A DNA stretch of 64,000 bases. Source: UBA1275 sp038124025. GTDB taxonomy: Bacteria; Bacteroidota; Rhodothermia; Balneolales; Balneolaceae. The stretch is from assembly GCA_038124025.1 (NCBI GenBank), contig JAYPBC010000012.1, positions 1 through 64,000 of the forward strand, given 5' to 3'. This document shows positions 44,226 through 52,950 of the stretch, in pieces; within the stretch, counting starts at the first letter, position 1; the number at the start of each line of letters is the position of its first letter. The translations under genes and the position numbers were made by a program. Under the pieces are notes generated by a model. That model saw only the letters and a program-made list of their open reading frames with translations, ran no database searches and was not told where the DNA came from.

Positions 44226-45179
44226 ATGGGATTTTTAGAAAAATTAGGCTTCAAGAAAAATACCACCCTAGAAAAAGGGGTAGAAGAAAGCCGAAATGGG
44301 TTATTGAATAAACTTGGAAAGGCTATCGCGGGTAAGGACCAAATTGATGATACCATACTGGATGAGCTTGAGGAAATCTTAATAACCTCCGACGTGGGAG
44401 TGAAAACCACACTCGATATAATCCGGCGTATAGAAGCACGTGTGGCTAAGGATAAATATGTAACCAAAGATGAGTTAAACACACTACTCCGGGACGAAAT
44501 CATTGGACTACTCATGGAAAACCCCATTGAACGTTCTGCTGAATTTGACACCGATTTCCCAGAAACTCCTCACATTATCCTAGTAGTGGGGGTTAACGGA
44601 GTAGGTAAAACAACCACCATTGGAAAGCTAGCTCACCGGTATAAATCAGCCGATAAATCTGTTCTTTTAGGTGCCGCTGACACCTTCCGTGCCGCCGCCG
44701 TGGATCAACTTAAAATATGGAGTGAACGTGCGGGTGTTCCTATAATTGAACAGGGGCAGAATGCAGACCCCGCTGCGGTAGCTTATGACACCGTAGCTGC
44801 TGCAAAAGCAAGAGGCGCCGACCTGAGTATTATCGATACAGCGGGCCGATTGCACAATAAAAAAGCCTTAATGGATGAACTCTCCAAAATAAAGCGGGTT
44901 TTATCTAAAGTGGTTCCTGGTGCCCCTCATGAAGTTTTATTAGTACTTGACGCATCGACTGGTCAAAATGCTTTACAACAGGCTCGCGCATTTACAGAGG
45001 CCGTGGATATTACTGGTTTGGTTTTAACTAAGCTCGATGGTACAGCCAAGGGCGGTATTGTTCTGGGTATATCGCACGAACTATCGGTACCCGTCAAATA
45101 TATTGGCCTAGGTGAAGGGATGGAAGATTTGCAGATATTTGACAAAAAATCTTTTGTATACGCTCTTTTTGGTGAATAA
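44226..45179 (+). CDS. ftsY: Signal recognition particle receptor FtsY
   Basis: 317 residues, the short form without a long acidic A domain. The N domain helical bundle (about 1-100) is followed by the G domain: G1 GVNGVGKTTTIGKLA (about 122), DTFRAAAVDQL (152), DTAGRLHNK and LTKLDGTAKGG. FtsY docks ribosome-SRP complexes at the membrane. GAGAATATG upstream offers a weak ribosome-binding site (GGAGA at 44218-44222). It is cotranscribed with the preceding membrane enzyme. Confidence 0.96.
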   Translation: MGFLEKLGFKKNTTLEKGVEESRNGLLNKLGKAIAGKDQIDDTILDELEEILITSDVGVKTTLDIIRRIEARVAKDKYVTKDELNTLLRDEIIGLLMENPIERSAEFDTDFPETPHIILVVGVNGVGKTTTIGKLAHRYKSADKSVLLGAADTFRAAAVDQLKIWSERAGVPIIEQGQNADPAAVAYDTVAAAKARGADLSIIDTAGRLHNKKALMDELSKIKRVLSKVVPGAPHEVLLVLDASTGQNALQQARAFTEAVDITGLVLTKLDGTAKGGIVLGISHELSVPVKYIGLGEGMEDLQIFDKKSFVYALFGE

Positions 45180-45189
45180 TTACTTTACT

Positions 45190-45212
45190 AATCGCACTAT
45201 TTTGTGCGGATT
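45190..45212. terminator. Possible bidirectional hairpin between ftsY and scpA
   Basis: AATC-GCAC (45190-45197) can pair with GTGC-GGATT (45204-45212) with one bulged G. It lies in the 93-base gap between convergent genes. No T tract follows, so it is a weak candidate. Confidence 0.25.
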
Positions 45213-45272
45213 GGCCCGATTAAATTTCGCTCACCTTTGGCTTAAAACCGTTTACTGATACCTTCTCAAGCA

Positions 45273-46019
45273 TTAGTCCTGACCTAAAATCTCACTGACT
45301 GGCATCAAATCAACATAAAATTCCGTCGGACTCTGACCTAAGTATAGGTGGATCTGTTTCTCTTTGATCATCTCTAATACGGCTAAAAAAGTAATGGCAA
45401 CGACTATTCGCTGCTTAAGATCCGCGCAGAGGCTTACAAAACTTTGCTTCCCCTTAGCTTGAAGTGTATTTAATATGTATTCAGATTGTTGCTCTAGGGT
45501 AGCCTCAACTTTTTCTACTCGGTGAACCACATTTTTTCGGTCAATATCCGTTAATACTTTTTTGAAGGCGGCAATTAAGTCAAACAGCGTCACATCCTGT
45601 AATGCCTCTCCAGACGCTTGTTGTTCAACTTCATCTGCTGATGGGTAGCCTCGGCTAAACTTTTTTCTTGTTTCCTCATCTATATCTGAGAGCTTAAATG
45701 ACATCTCTTTATAGCGCTTATATTCAAGTAGCTGTTGTACTAATTCATAACGAGGATCTTGCTCATCTAATAAATCATCCTCCTCTGCATTCTCTCTTGG
45801 GAGCATCATTTTTGCTTTGATCGACATTAGATTGCTTGCCATCCAAACAAACTCACTAGCAACATCTAAATCTAGCTCTTCGAGCAGATACAAGTATTCC
45901 AAAAATTGATTGGTTATGTAGGAAATCGGGATATCATAAATATCTAACTCATCTCTTTTGATAAAAAAAAGAAGTAAGTCTAAGGGCCCTTCGAAGTTCT
46001 GTAGTTGTACACGATACAT
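45273..46019 (-). CDS. scpA: Segregation and condensation protein A
   Basis: 248 residues of the ScpA kleisin family. The N-terminus YRVQLQNFEGPLDLLLFFIKRDELDIYDIPI (read in parts) is the SMC-binding hallmark, followed by EFVWMASNLMSIKAKMMLP. A charged middle region and a winged-helix-like C-terminus (FLAVLEMIKEKQIHL) complete it. ScpA links SMC heads for chromosome condensation and segregation. scpB does not adjoin. It faces ftsY and is divergent from the truncated sigma-factor gene next to the assembly gap. Confidence 0.94.
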   Translation of the reverse strand: MYRVQLQNFEGPLDLLLFFIKRDELDIYDIPISYITNQFLEYLYLLEELDLDVASEFVWMASNLMSIKAKMMLPRENAEEDDLLDEQDPRYELVQQLLEYKRYKEMSFKLSDIDEETRKKFSRGYPSADEVEQQASGEALQDVTLFDLIAAFKKVLTDIDRKNVVHRVEKVEATLEQQSEYILNTLQAKGKQSFVSLCADLKQRIVVAITFLAVLEMIKEKQIHLYLGQSPTEFYVDLMPVSEILGQD

Positions 46020-46110
46020 ATTGCAAATCTAATAGGTAATTAGGAAAAAAGCCCCTAAAAAAAATTCATTTATTAATTGACTTGTAAGTATAACATTGAT
46101 AACATGTAAT

Positions 46111-46165
46111 TTAAGCGCATCAAAGAAAACGGAATTGAAAAACCAGAATCTCTTTTGGCGTATTT
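46111..46165 (+). repeat. 55-bp direct duplication, left copy (assembly k-mer overlap)
   Basis: This 55-base segment is identical to 46266-46320. The two copies abut the N gap on each side, the pattern expected when two contigs sharing an end k-mer of 55 are scaffolded with a placeholder gap. It is most likely an artefact and not a biological repeat. Confidence 0.85.
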
Positions 46166-46265
46166 NNNNNNNNNNNNNNNNNNNNNNNNNNNNNNNNNNN
46201 NNNNNNNNNNNNNNNNNNNNNNNNNNNNNNNNNNNNNNNNNNNNNNNNNNNNNNNNNNNNNNNNN
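46166..46265. other. Assembly gap of 100 N
   Basis: Exactly 100 undetermined bases, the standard placeholder length. Reading frames that run through it have no meaning. Confidence 0.99.
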
Positions 46266-46320
46266 TTAAGCGCATCAAAGAAAACGGAATTGAAAAACCA
46301 GAATCTCTTTTGGCGTATTT
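46266..46320 (+). repeat. 55-bp direct duplication, right copy (assembly k-mer overlap)
   Basis: Identical to 46111-46165. It forms the first bases of the right-hand contig and encodes the KRIKENGIEKPESLLAY-type segment of the sigma-factor fragment. Confidence 0.85.
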
Positions 46321-46645
46321 CCTTACCTCGGTTAGGCACGAATACTTTAGGGTTAAAAAGACAACGTATTCGACGCATGTACCATTTGTAGCAGAAGAAC
46401 ACGGCGCAAAAGCCTATCAACTCGAGGAATTACTACAGGAAGAGCGCATGGCTATTTTAACAAAATGTATCCAACAGCTAAACCCGGTTTCCAGAGAATA
46501 CATTTTATATTGGCTAAAAAACCCAAATTATAATGCACAAGATGTTGCAGATCATTTTAATATTAATGTAAACGCAGCCTGGACAAGAAAACATCGCATC
46601 CTAAAAGTACTACAAGCATGCTGCGAAAAAAAAATGAATCGATAA
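46266..46645 (+). CDS. RNA polymerase sigma factor (ECF/sigma-70-like), 5' end lost at assembly gap
   Basis: The frame open from the gap edge gives about 125 residues. It starts in what looks like the end of region 2 (KRIKENGIEKPESLLAYFLT, then SVRHEYFRVKK) and ends in a region 4 helix-turn-helix: LNPVSREYILYWL, YNAQDVADHFNINVNAAWTRKHRILKVLQ. The first ~60 residues of region 2 are missing. If the flanking 55-base copies are simply merged, a TAA stands directly before the frame (46107-46109), so either the gene is truly truncated or the contigs were wrongly joined. Only a TTG at 46310 is available as a start in the sequence given. The small downstream gene at 46949 could be its partner. Confidence 0.6.
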
Positions 46646-46948
46646 TTTACGGGGTTCTGTTAATAAGCATCATTACGTTCATGGTACATCTCGTTTGAAG
46701 CGGCTCCGTTTTCTTGCGCCAAATCAAGACTCATACATCTTCGTGATATCTTGTGCCGTATTGCAGATCCTATTTGATTCTGATTTAGCTCGCATAGTGC
46801 TCGACTCTTTTGAAATATTACCTTTGATTAGAGAAGGATAAAGCAACCCAAGCTCATTAAAATGATATGAGGTTTTTACTCGTGTTTTTTTGGAACACTC
46901 TATGGGCTCAAATAAATAAAGAAGTAGTCATCACAAAAGTACAAATAT
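46646..46948. other. Intergenic region between sigma fragment and small gene
   Basis: About 300 bases without a convincing frame, hairpin or RNA gene. The last 40 bases, AT-rich with CAAAAGTACAAATAT just before the ATG, may hold a promoter. Confidence 0.4.
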
Positions 46949-47164
46949 ATGTCAAAAACCCTTCATCAACAGGAACAGGCGATACTCGAAAAAATAGACC
47001 TCTACGTTAAGGGCAAATTAAAAGAAACAGAAATGGATGAAATATGGGTACAACTTGGACAATCAGAAGAACTTATTAATCGTTTAGAACTAGAACTTTT
47101 ACTAAAGCAGTGGAGTGAAATTAATAATTATTTTAATCTCACAAGATTTAACCATACCCCTTAG
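46949..47164 (+). CDS. Small acidic helical protein, possible anti-sigma partner
   Basis: 71 residues. ILEKIDLYVKGKLKETEMDE and WVQLGQSEELINRLELEL resemble the cytoplasmic N-terminus of Bacteroidota anti-sigma factors (helix, Y-x-x-G-x-L, then E-E-rich helix), but there is no zinc motif and no membrane helix. Position downstream of a sigma-factor fragment supports the idea; it remains inference. Its last codons overlap the convergent ppk1 stop by four bases (47161-47164). Confidence 0.5.
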   Translation: MSKTLHQQEQAILEKIDLYVKGKLKETEMDEIWVQLGQSEELINRLELELLLKQWSEINNYFNLTRFNHTP

Positions 47165-49281
47165 CTCGGCATAGGCACAGGCGCCATTGAAGAAGAAACA
47201 TGCTTCATAAGCGCTTTATGGGTGCCTTTGTTGACGCCTTTTCCGGTTAAAGTTGCCTTAGTATAGGAGCCGTCTGCTGAAAGTATCCATCGTTGCCGGT
47301 TATCATTTAAATAGATTTCAAGCACAAACTGTAAATACTTTTTTAGTTCTTCACTTTCTATAGGCGTTACCGCCTCCACGCGGGCATCTAAGTTTCTATG
47401 CATCCAATCCGCAGATCCTATGGTATAAATCTGCTCTCCAGAATGGTAAAAGTAATACACCCTTGAATGTTCTAAGAACCGTCCTATTACTGAGTGCACG
47501 CGAATATTTTCACTTAGCCCATCAATCCCTGGCCTTAACCGACAAACTCCCCTAACGATTAAATCTACTTGAACACCTGACTTCGATGCCTCATAAAGTC
47601 GTTCGATAATTTGAGGATCTTCTAAGCTGTTCATTTTAGCGATAATTCTTGCGGGGCGGGCGGCCTTCGCTTCCTCTATTTCGTGATCAATTAGGCCTAT
47701 CATGCCCCTTCTCATATATTTAGGAGCCACAAGTAACTTATCGAAGCGTTGTTCTGGCGCAAAGCCCGTCAACAAATTAAAAACATTGGTTACGTCTTTT
47801 GCCATTACTTCATCACAAGTAAATAAACCTAAATCCTCATAGAGCTGAGCCGTATCGGGATGATAATTACCCGTCCCAATATGACAATACGTGCGCAACC
47901 CCTTTTCCTCTTCTCGAACCACCATGGTCAGCTTAGTATGGATTTTCAGCCCAGGAATTCCATAGGCGACATGAACCCCCACGTTTTCCAATTGTTGTGC
48001 CCAAAGTATATTGCGCTCCTCATCAAAGCGAGCTTTTATTTCTACTAAAACGGCCACTTGCTTACCCTCTTCAGCAGCGTGCATTAAAGCATGCATAAGT
48101 GGTGAGTCTTTCGAGGTACGATACAGGGTTTGTTTTATGGCTAATACCTTTGGGTCTTTAGCAGCTTCCTCCACAAAACGCTGGGTGCTTAATTCAAAAC
48201 TATGATACGGGTGATGAACCATAAAGTCCCCTTTTCTAATTACAGAAAAAATATTGGGAAGCTGTTCCTCGGGAGGGTGTTGAAATACAGGGTGTAAAAT
48301 GGGGCTCCAGGGTGTATCCTTTAAGCGCGAGAACCCACCTATGTTGGCTATCTGAAAAACATCAACTAAACCAATGGTGCCCTGCATCTCGTATACATCT
48401 TGTGGGTTTATTTCTAGGTGTTTTACCAAGAATTTTTTTATCGGGGCAGGGGTTTGTACATCTAATTCTAAACGTACAATTTGGGCAAACTTTCGCTCTC
48501 TTAATTCATCTTCAATTACCTCCAATAAGTCATCAGCCTCCTCTTCATTTCTCTCTAATGATGCGTTTCTAGTGACTCTAAAAAGATGTGCCGACACCAC
48601 CTCCATTCCTGGAAAAAAAAGCTCCATCTTTGCTTTAATTAAATCCTCAATGGGAATGAATACCATCTTTATTGCGCTTTCATGCACCGCAATAAAGCGC
48701 GGTCGATTGGAGGGAATTTTTATGAAAGCAAAACTTTTTTCTTTGGTTTTTTTGTTTCGTAACTCAATGGCGAATGATAGGCTTTGATTTGAAATAAATG
48801 GGAAGGGGTGTGATTCGTCTACCGCTAAGGGTGTTATTATTGGATACAATTGACGGGTAAAAAAAGATTCCGCCTTCTCTAGCTGTTCGGAGCTCAACTC
48901 GTTAATTCTCCGTATCGAAATCCCGTTTTTTTCGAGCTTTGGCAATAGCTCATTAAAAAAGCAACCCCGGTACCGCTCTATCATATCCAAAACACGCTTA
49001 CGAATAAGCATAAGTTGGTCTTGGGCGTTTAACCCGTCAACAGAAATTGTATGTACACCTGCATGTAACTGTCTTTTTAACCCCCCTACTCTTTTTTGGA
49101 AAAACTCGTCTAAATTTGAGCAAACGATACCAATAAATTTAATTCGCTCTAAGAGTTTGTTGTCTTCAGTCTCCGCCTCTGACAATACCCGGCTATTAAA
49201 CTCCAACCAACTAAGTTCATAGTTGAGATAATAATCAGGGCCAAATAAACCCTTTTTACTTGTGCGTTTCGTTTTTGGCAT
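47161..49281 (-). CDS. ppk1: Polyphosphate kinase 1
   Basis: 706 residues, full PPK1 length. The N-terminal domain begins YYLNYELSWLEFNSRVL, and the catalytic domains hold LYRTSKDSP, the phosphorylated histidine H448 in KIHTKLTMV and H474 in HIGTGNYH, all conserved. FIGIVCSNLDEFFQKRV near residue 50 is another family mark. PPK1 polymerises the gamma phosphate of ATP into polyphosphate at the inner membrane. No ppx is adjacent. It is divergent from ruvB over 218 bases. Confidence 0.96.
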   Translation of the reverse strand: MPKTKRTSKKGLFGPDYYLNYELSWLEFNSRVLSEAETEDNKLLERIKFIGIVCSNLDEFFQKRVGGLKRQLHAGVHTISVDGLNAQDQLMLIRKRVLDMIERYRGCFFNELLPKLEKNGISIRRINELSSEQLEKAESFFTRQLYPIITPLAVDESHPFPFISNQSLSFAIELRNKKTKEKSFAFIKIPSNRPRFIAVHESAIKMVFIPIEDLIKAKMELFFPGMEVVSAHLFRVTRNASLERNEEEADDLLEVIEDELRERKFAQIVRLELDVQTPAPIKKFLVKHLEINPQDVYEMQGTIGLVDVFQIANIGGFSRLKDTPWSPILHPVFQHPPEEQLPNIFSVIRKGDFMVHHPYHSFELSTQRFVEEAAKDPKVLAIKQTLYRTSKDSPLMHALMHAAEEGKQVAVLVEIKARFDEERNILWAQQLENVGVHVAYGIPGLKIHTKLTMVVREEEKGLRTYCHIGTGNYHPDTAQLYEDLGLFTCDEVMAKDVTNVFNLLTGFAPEQRFDKLLVAPKYMRRGMIGLIDHEIEEAKAARPARIIAKMNSLEDPQIIERLYEASKSGVQVDLIVRGVCRLRPGIDGLSENIRVHSVIGRFLEHSRVYYFYHSGEQIYTIGSADWMHRNLDARVEAVTPIESEELKKYLQFVLEIYLNDNRQRWILSADGSYTKATLTGKGVNKGTHKALMKHVSSSMAPVPMPS

Positions 49282-49499
49282 ACTTTATGAGTTCTAGGAC
49301 CGTTATTTTATTCAAATATCAAAAAATGCATCTTATTATGTGGGCCATTTTACCCGTCTTGCCCATCCTTACTTAAAAAACTATTTGAGTTGTGAAGCTC
49401 GTCATTTCAATTTTCCCCAAAATAAACAATTTGCATAGGCAATTCGACGTAAATCTAAGTATAATTCTACCAACTAAGTATTAATTTGAATCCAACTGT

Positions 49500-50513
49500 G
49501 TGCAAAACCCTTTATTAAACCCGCACCAAAAGGAAGAAGCTTTTGAACAAAGCGTTCGTCCCGGCTCTATTGACGAATTTATAGGCCAGCAAAAGGCAAT
49601 TGATAACTTAAAAGTGTTCATTAAAGCAGCAATACAACGTGGAGAAGCTCTTGACCATGTAATCCTATCGGGTCCTCCTGGCTTGGGAAAAACCACCTTA
49701 GCCTATATAATTGCCGAAGAAATGGGGGTGAATATACGCCCTACTACAGGCCCAATCATCGACAAACCTGGGGATCTGGCTGGAATGTTGACCAATTTAG
49801 AGGAAGGCGATGTACTTTTTATTGATGAGATTCATCGTCTAAATCCAGTTATTGAAGAATATTTATACAGCGCCATGGAAGACTTTACCTTGGATATTGT
49901 GATAGATTCCGGGCCTAATGCCAGAAGCATTCAAATAGAGCTAAATCAATTCACCCTTATTGGCGCAACTACTCGTAAAGGAATGCTAACAGCGCCTCTG
50001 CGTGCTCGATTTGGTATTGATATACGACTAGACTACTATGACGTGGAATTACTCCAGCGCATAGCGCTTAGATCGGCGGATATTATGGGTTTTAGTATGA
50101 ATGATGCTGGAGCCCATGAAATTGCAAGCCGAAGTAGAGGCACGCCTAGAATTGTCAATAAACTACTACGAAGAACCCGTGATTTTGCTCAGGTTGACCA
50201 GTTAGACCGTATTGACGAACGTATTGCAGACAAGGCCTTAAATGCCCTTGATGTAGACAAAAACGGGCTTGATGATATGGATATTCGTATGCTACGGGCT
50301 ATCATTGAGCACTATGGAGGCGGTCCTGTCGGCCTAAACACCTTGGGCGTGGCTGTCGGTGAAGATAAGGGTACTATTGAGGAGGTCTATGAGCCTTATT
50401 TAATTAAAGAAGGGTTTCTTCAGCGAACACCAAAGGGCCGGATAGCCACTGCAAAGGCATTTTCTTACTTAGGGGTACAGCGCCAAGCAGATTCTGGGTC
50501 TCTATTTGAGTAA
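49500..50513 (+). CDS. ruvB: Holliday junction branch migration ATPase RuvB
   Basis: 337 residues. VRPGSIDEFIGQ near the start, P-loop GPPGLGKT (58-65), Walker B FIDEIHRL (about 108), sensor segment LIGATTRKGMLTAPLRARFG, and the C-terminal winged helix with TPKGRIAT are all RuvB-specific. RuvB hexamers drive branch migration with RuvA. The start is a GTG at 49500; no ATG lies before the conserved N-terminus. metK begins 21 bases after its stop. Confidence 0.97.
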   Translation: MQNPLLNPHQKEEAFEQSVRPGSIDEFIGQQKAIDNLKVFIKAAIQRGEALDHVILSGPPGLGKTTLAYIIAEEMGVNIRPTTGPIIDKPGDLAGMLTNLEEGDVLFIDEIHRLNPVIEEYLYSAMEDFTLDIVIDSGPNARSIQIELNQFTLIGATTRKGMLTAPLRARFGIDIRLDYYDVELLQRIALRSADIMGFSMNDAGAHEIASRSRGTPRIVNKLLRRTRDFAQVDQLDRIDERIADKALNALDVDKNGLDDMDIRMLRAIIEHYGGGPVGLNTLGVAVGEDKGTIEEVYEPYLIKEGFLQRTPKGRIATAKAFSYLGVQRQADSGSLFE

Positions 50514-50534
50514 GAATCTTCTTATCTTATAAGG

Positions 50535-51665
50535 ATGAAACAATTATTTACTTCCGAATCAGTCTCTGAGGGCCATCCAGACAAAGTAGCGGATCAAATT
50601 TCTGATGCTATATTAGATGAATTACTGCGCCAAGACCCACTTTCTAGGGTAGCTGTAGAAACGATGGTAACAACTGGTTTGGCGGTAGTTGCTGGCGAGG
50701 TGACAACTAAGGCCTATGTTGACATACAAGAAATAGTGCGTGACGTTATTCATGAGATTGGATATACCAAAGCTTCTTACCGCTTCGATTCAGATAGTTG
50801 TGGGGTTTTATCCTCCATTCATACTCAAAGTCCAGATATAGCAAAAGGCGTTGATGCTGACGGCGCGGGAGATCAAGGGATGATGTTTGGCTACGCAACC
50901 CGCCAAACCCCTGAACTTATGCCTATGCCCTTACAGCTATCTCATACCCTGCTTCGTGAATTAGCAGCTATTCGCAAGCATAGCTCTCTAATGCCGTATT
51001 TAGGACCAGATAGCAAGAGTCAAGTGACGATTGAATACAATCCCAATGGCAGCCCAAAACGAATTCACACCGTAGTTCTTTCAACCCAACACGACGCAGG
51101 GGTGGGTCAAGAAGAAATTGCAAAAGACTTACAGAAGCATCTTTTTTCATCGGTTTTACCAGAGCATTTAGTAGACTCCCAGACTATTTTTCATGTTAAC
51201 CCAACCGGGTCTTTTGTGATTGGCGGCCCTCATGGGGACGCTGGCTTAACTGGCCGAAAAGTTATTGTAGACACGTATGGTGGCTTTGGAGCGCATGGAG
51301 GAGGCGCTTTTTCTGGAAAAGATCCTTCCAAAGTGGACCGTAGCGCCGCTTATGCTGCTCGTCATATTGCTAAGAATCTTGTTGCCGCTGAACTAGCCGA
51401 TGAATGTTTGGTTCAATTAGCCTATGCTATTGGTGTAGCTGAGCCCGTCTCAATCAATGTGAATACCTATGGAACAGGTAAGCAAAGCGACCTCGATCTA
51501 GCAAAGTTGGTTATCAATACCTTTGATTGCACACCAAAAAGTATAATCGCCCGGTTCTCATTACAGAAAGCTATCTATCGACCTACCGCCGCATACGGTC
51601 ATTTTGGCCGAAATGAATTCCCGTGGGAGGCCTTGGATTTCGTTGAAAAATTACACAGTGCATAA
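50535..51665 (+). CDS. metK: S-adenosylmethionine synthetase
   Basis: 376 residues. FTSESVSEGHPDKVADQISDA is the N-terminal signature (read in parts), with GAGDQGMMFGYA in the central domain and GGFGAHGGGAFSGKDPSKVDRSAAY near residue 245 (in parts), the P-loop-like motif. It makes SAM from methionine and ATP. Products feed the methyltransferase and, wastefully or deliberately, the SAM hydrolase at 22510. Only 21 bases separate it from ruvB, leaving no space for a riboswitch, so ruvB and metK are likely co-transcribed. Confidence 0.97.
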   Translation: MKQLFTSESVSEGHPDKVADQISDAILDELLRQDPLSRVAVETMVTTGLAVVAGEVTTKAYVDIQEIVRDVIHEIGYTKASYRFDSDSCGVLSSIHTQSPDIAKGVDADGAGDQGMMFGYATRQTPELMPMPLQLSHTLLRELAAIRKHSSLMPYLGPDSKSQVTIEYNPNGSPKRIHTVVLSTQHDAGVGQEEIAKDLQKHLFSSVLPEHLVDSQTIFHVNPTGSFVIGGPHGDAGLTGRKVIVDTYGGFGAHGGGAFSGKDPSKVDRSAAYAARHIAKNLVAAELADECLVQLAYAIGVAEPVSINVNTYGTGKQSDLDLAKLVINTFDCTPKSIIARFSLQKAIYRPTAAYGHFGRNEFPWEALDFVEKLHSA

Positions 51666-52132
51666 GTGAAATACTCAATAATAAAGGTGGGTAAAGTTGC
51701 TCCTTATACACCATACTATTTTCGGCCATCGATCATCCCTCACATTGTCTTATTTACGCCTTAGTATATTTATACGCATTGCACTAATGCTCTAATGAGG
51801 ACCTGCTATTCGTATTGTGGTACAATCTCATCTGCTAGCTCTATTGATTTAGCTCAATTTTCGTTTTTTACCTCAACAATAAGCTTCAATTACTCAATAA
51901 TCGGGCTTACTTTTTTTCAACTTTTATTATTTTTAATGGATATTTATAGTGCTTTATACGTCTATTAATTATTATTAGTTATATAATTAAACATTGATTT
52001 GTTAAACAGCGTATCTGTGCCGTATAATAATGGAAGTTACCTTAAAAACGCTCCGCTACATATCCGCGTTTAAAACTAAAAATCCGAATTTTCATTTTTT
52101 ACTGTTCGGATCGGGCATCCTTAGTTTCTTTT
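51666..52132. other. Intergenic region upstream of the membrane-protein gene
   Basis: About 470 bases of AT-rich sequence without a convincing gene. Near its end, ATCCGAA (52082-52088) is inverted as TTCGGAT (52105-52111), 21 bases before the next ATG. It could be an operator or leader hairpin; nothing shows which. No terminator with a good stem was found after metK. Confidence 0.45.
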
Positions 52133-52882
52133 ATGGACGATTTTCTTTCTCCATCAGGCCAGCCAACTATTGAGATTCTTGGGTTACCTATTATGGAGCC
52201 GATGGTAACCTTTACAGATTTTTGGATTACAGCTGTATGCCTTTATGCCTTCTTCCGTCTCCGCGCTAAGGGACTCTCTGGTCGAATTCACCGATACATG
52301 CGATATTACTTCTTAATTCTGGCTATAGCTACTTTTTTAGGAGGAATATTGGGTCATGCCTTTCAATACGCTGTTGGAATAGAATGGAAATTACCTGGCT
52401 GGTTAATTAGCATGATAGCGGTTATGGCCATTGAACGAGCAAGCATTTTTCAAGCACAACCATACTTCTCTAATCGTTTTGGTCGTTTGCTAGAGTGGTT
52501 TAATGTCATCGAATTAATCACATTCGCTGTAATTACGTTTATAACGTTAAACTTTTTCTTTATAAAAGTGCATTCTGCTTATGGTTTAGGTCTTGTGGTG
52601 CTGCCACTGCATTTAATAATGTTCCAAAAAACTGCTCATCCCATGCATTTAGTTTTTATCAGAACCGTATTATTTGCTGGTTTATCGGCCGTTTTTTATA
52701 CCCTTGAAATAGGCATTCACCTGTGGTTTAACCACTTAGATGTAGCTCATACCATTATGGCAATAAGCATGTATTTTTTCTATCGTGGTACGCTGCTATT
52801 AGACCCAAACAAGCCCATTCTGCCGCTCAAAAAACCCCTCAGTTTTTCAAAAACCAGTTCTGCCATTCTAGGCCTTCGCTAG
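52133..52882 (+). CDS. Uncharacterised multi-pass membrane protein
   Basis: 249 residues with about seven hydrophobic helices. The N-terminal soluble stretch contains IEILGLPIMEPMVTFTDFW. His residues lie in GILGHAFQY and in several later helices (LHLIMFQK, EIGIHLWFNHLDVAHT), a distribution reminiscent of seven-helix hydrolases such as ceramidases, but I cannot match a family with confidence. It lies 68 bases before the amidohydrolase genes on the same strand and may be part of that operon or independent. Confidence 0.65.
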   Translation: MDDFLSPSGQPTIEILGLPIMEPMVTFTDFWITAVCLYAFFRLRAKGLSGRIHRYMRYYFLILAIATFLGGILGHAFQYAVGIEWKLPGWLISMIAVMAIERASIFQAQPYFSNRFGRLLEWFNVIELITFAVITFITLNFFFIKVHSAYGLGLVVLPLHLIMFQKTAHPMHLVFIRTVLFAGLSAVFYTLEIGIHLWFNHLDVAHTIMAISMYFFYRGTLLLDPNKPILPLKKPLSFSKTSSAILGLR

Positions 52883-52950
52883 TTTTTTGATTTTTTACTT
52901 GGGTTAGACGTACGATTTTTTAACTTATCGAAAATCTTAATCCAATCATT

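Noticed and set aside
46073..46420. Long minus-strand open frame through the N gap, and a plus-strand one at 46155-46391
   Set aside because: Both owe their length to undetermined bases. Their translations have no protein-like character, and the sigma-factor frame explains the right-hand side.
50514..50534. Possible SAM riboswitch before metK
   Set aside because: Only 21 bases separate ruvB and metK, far too short for a riboswitch.
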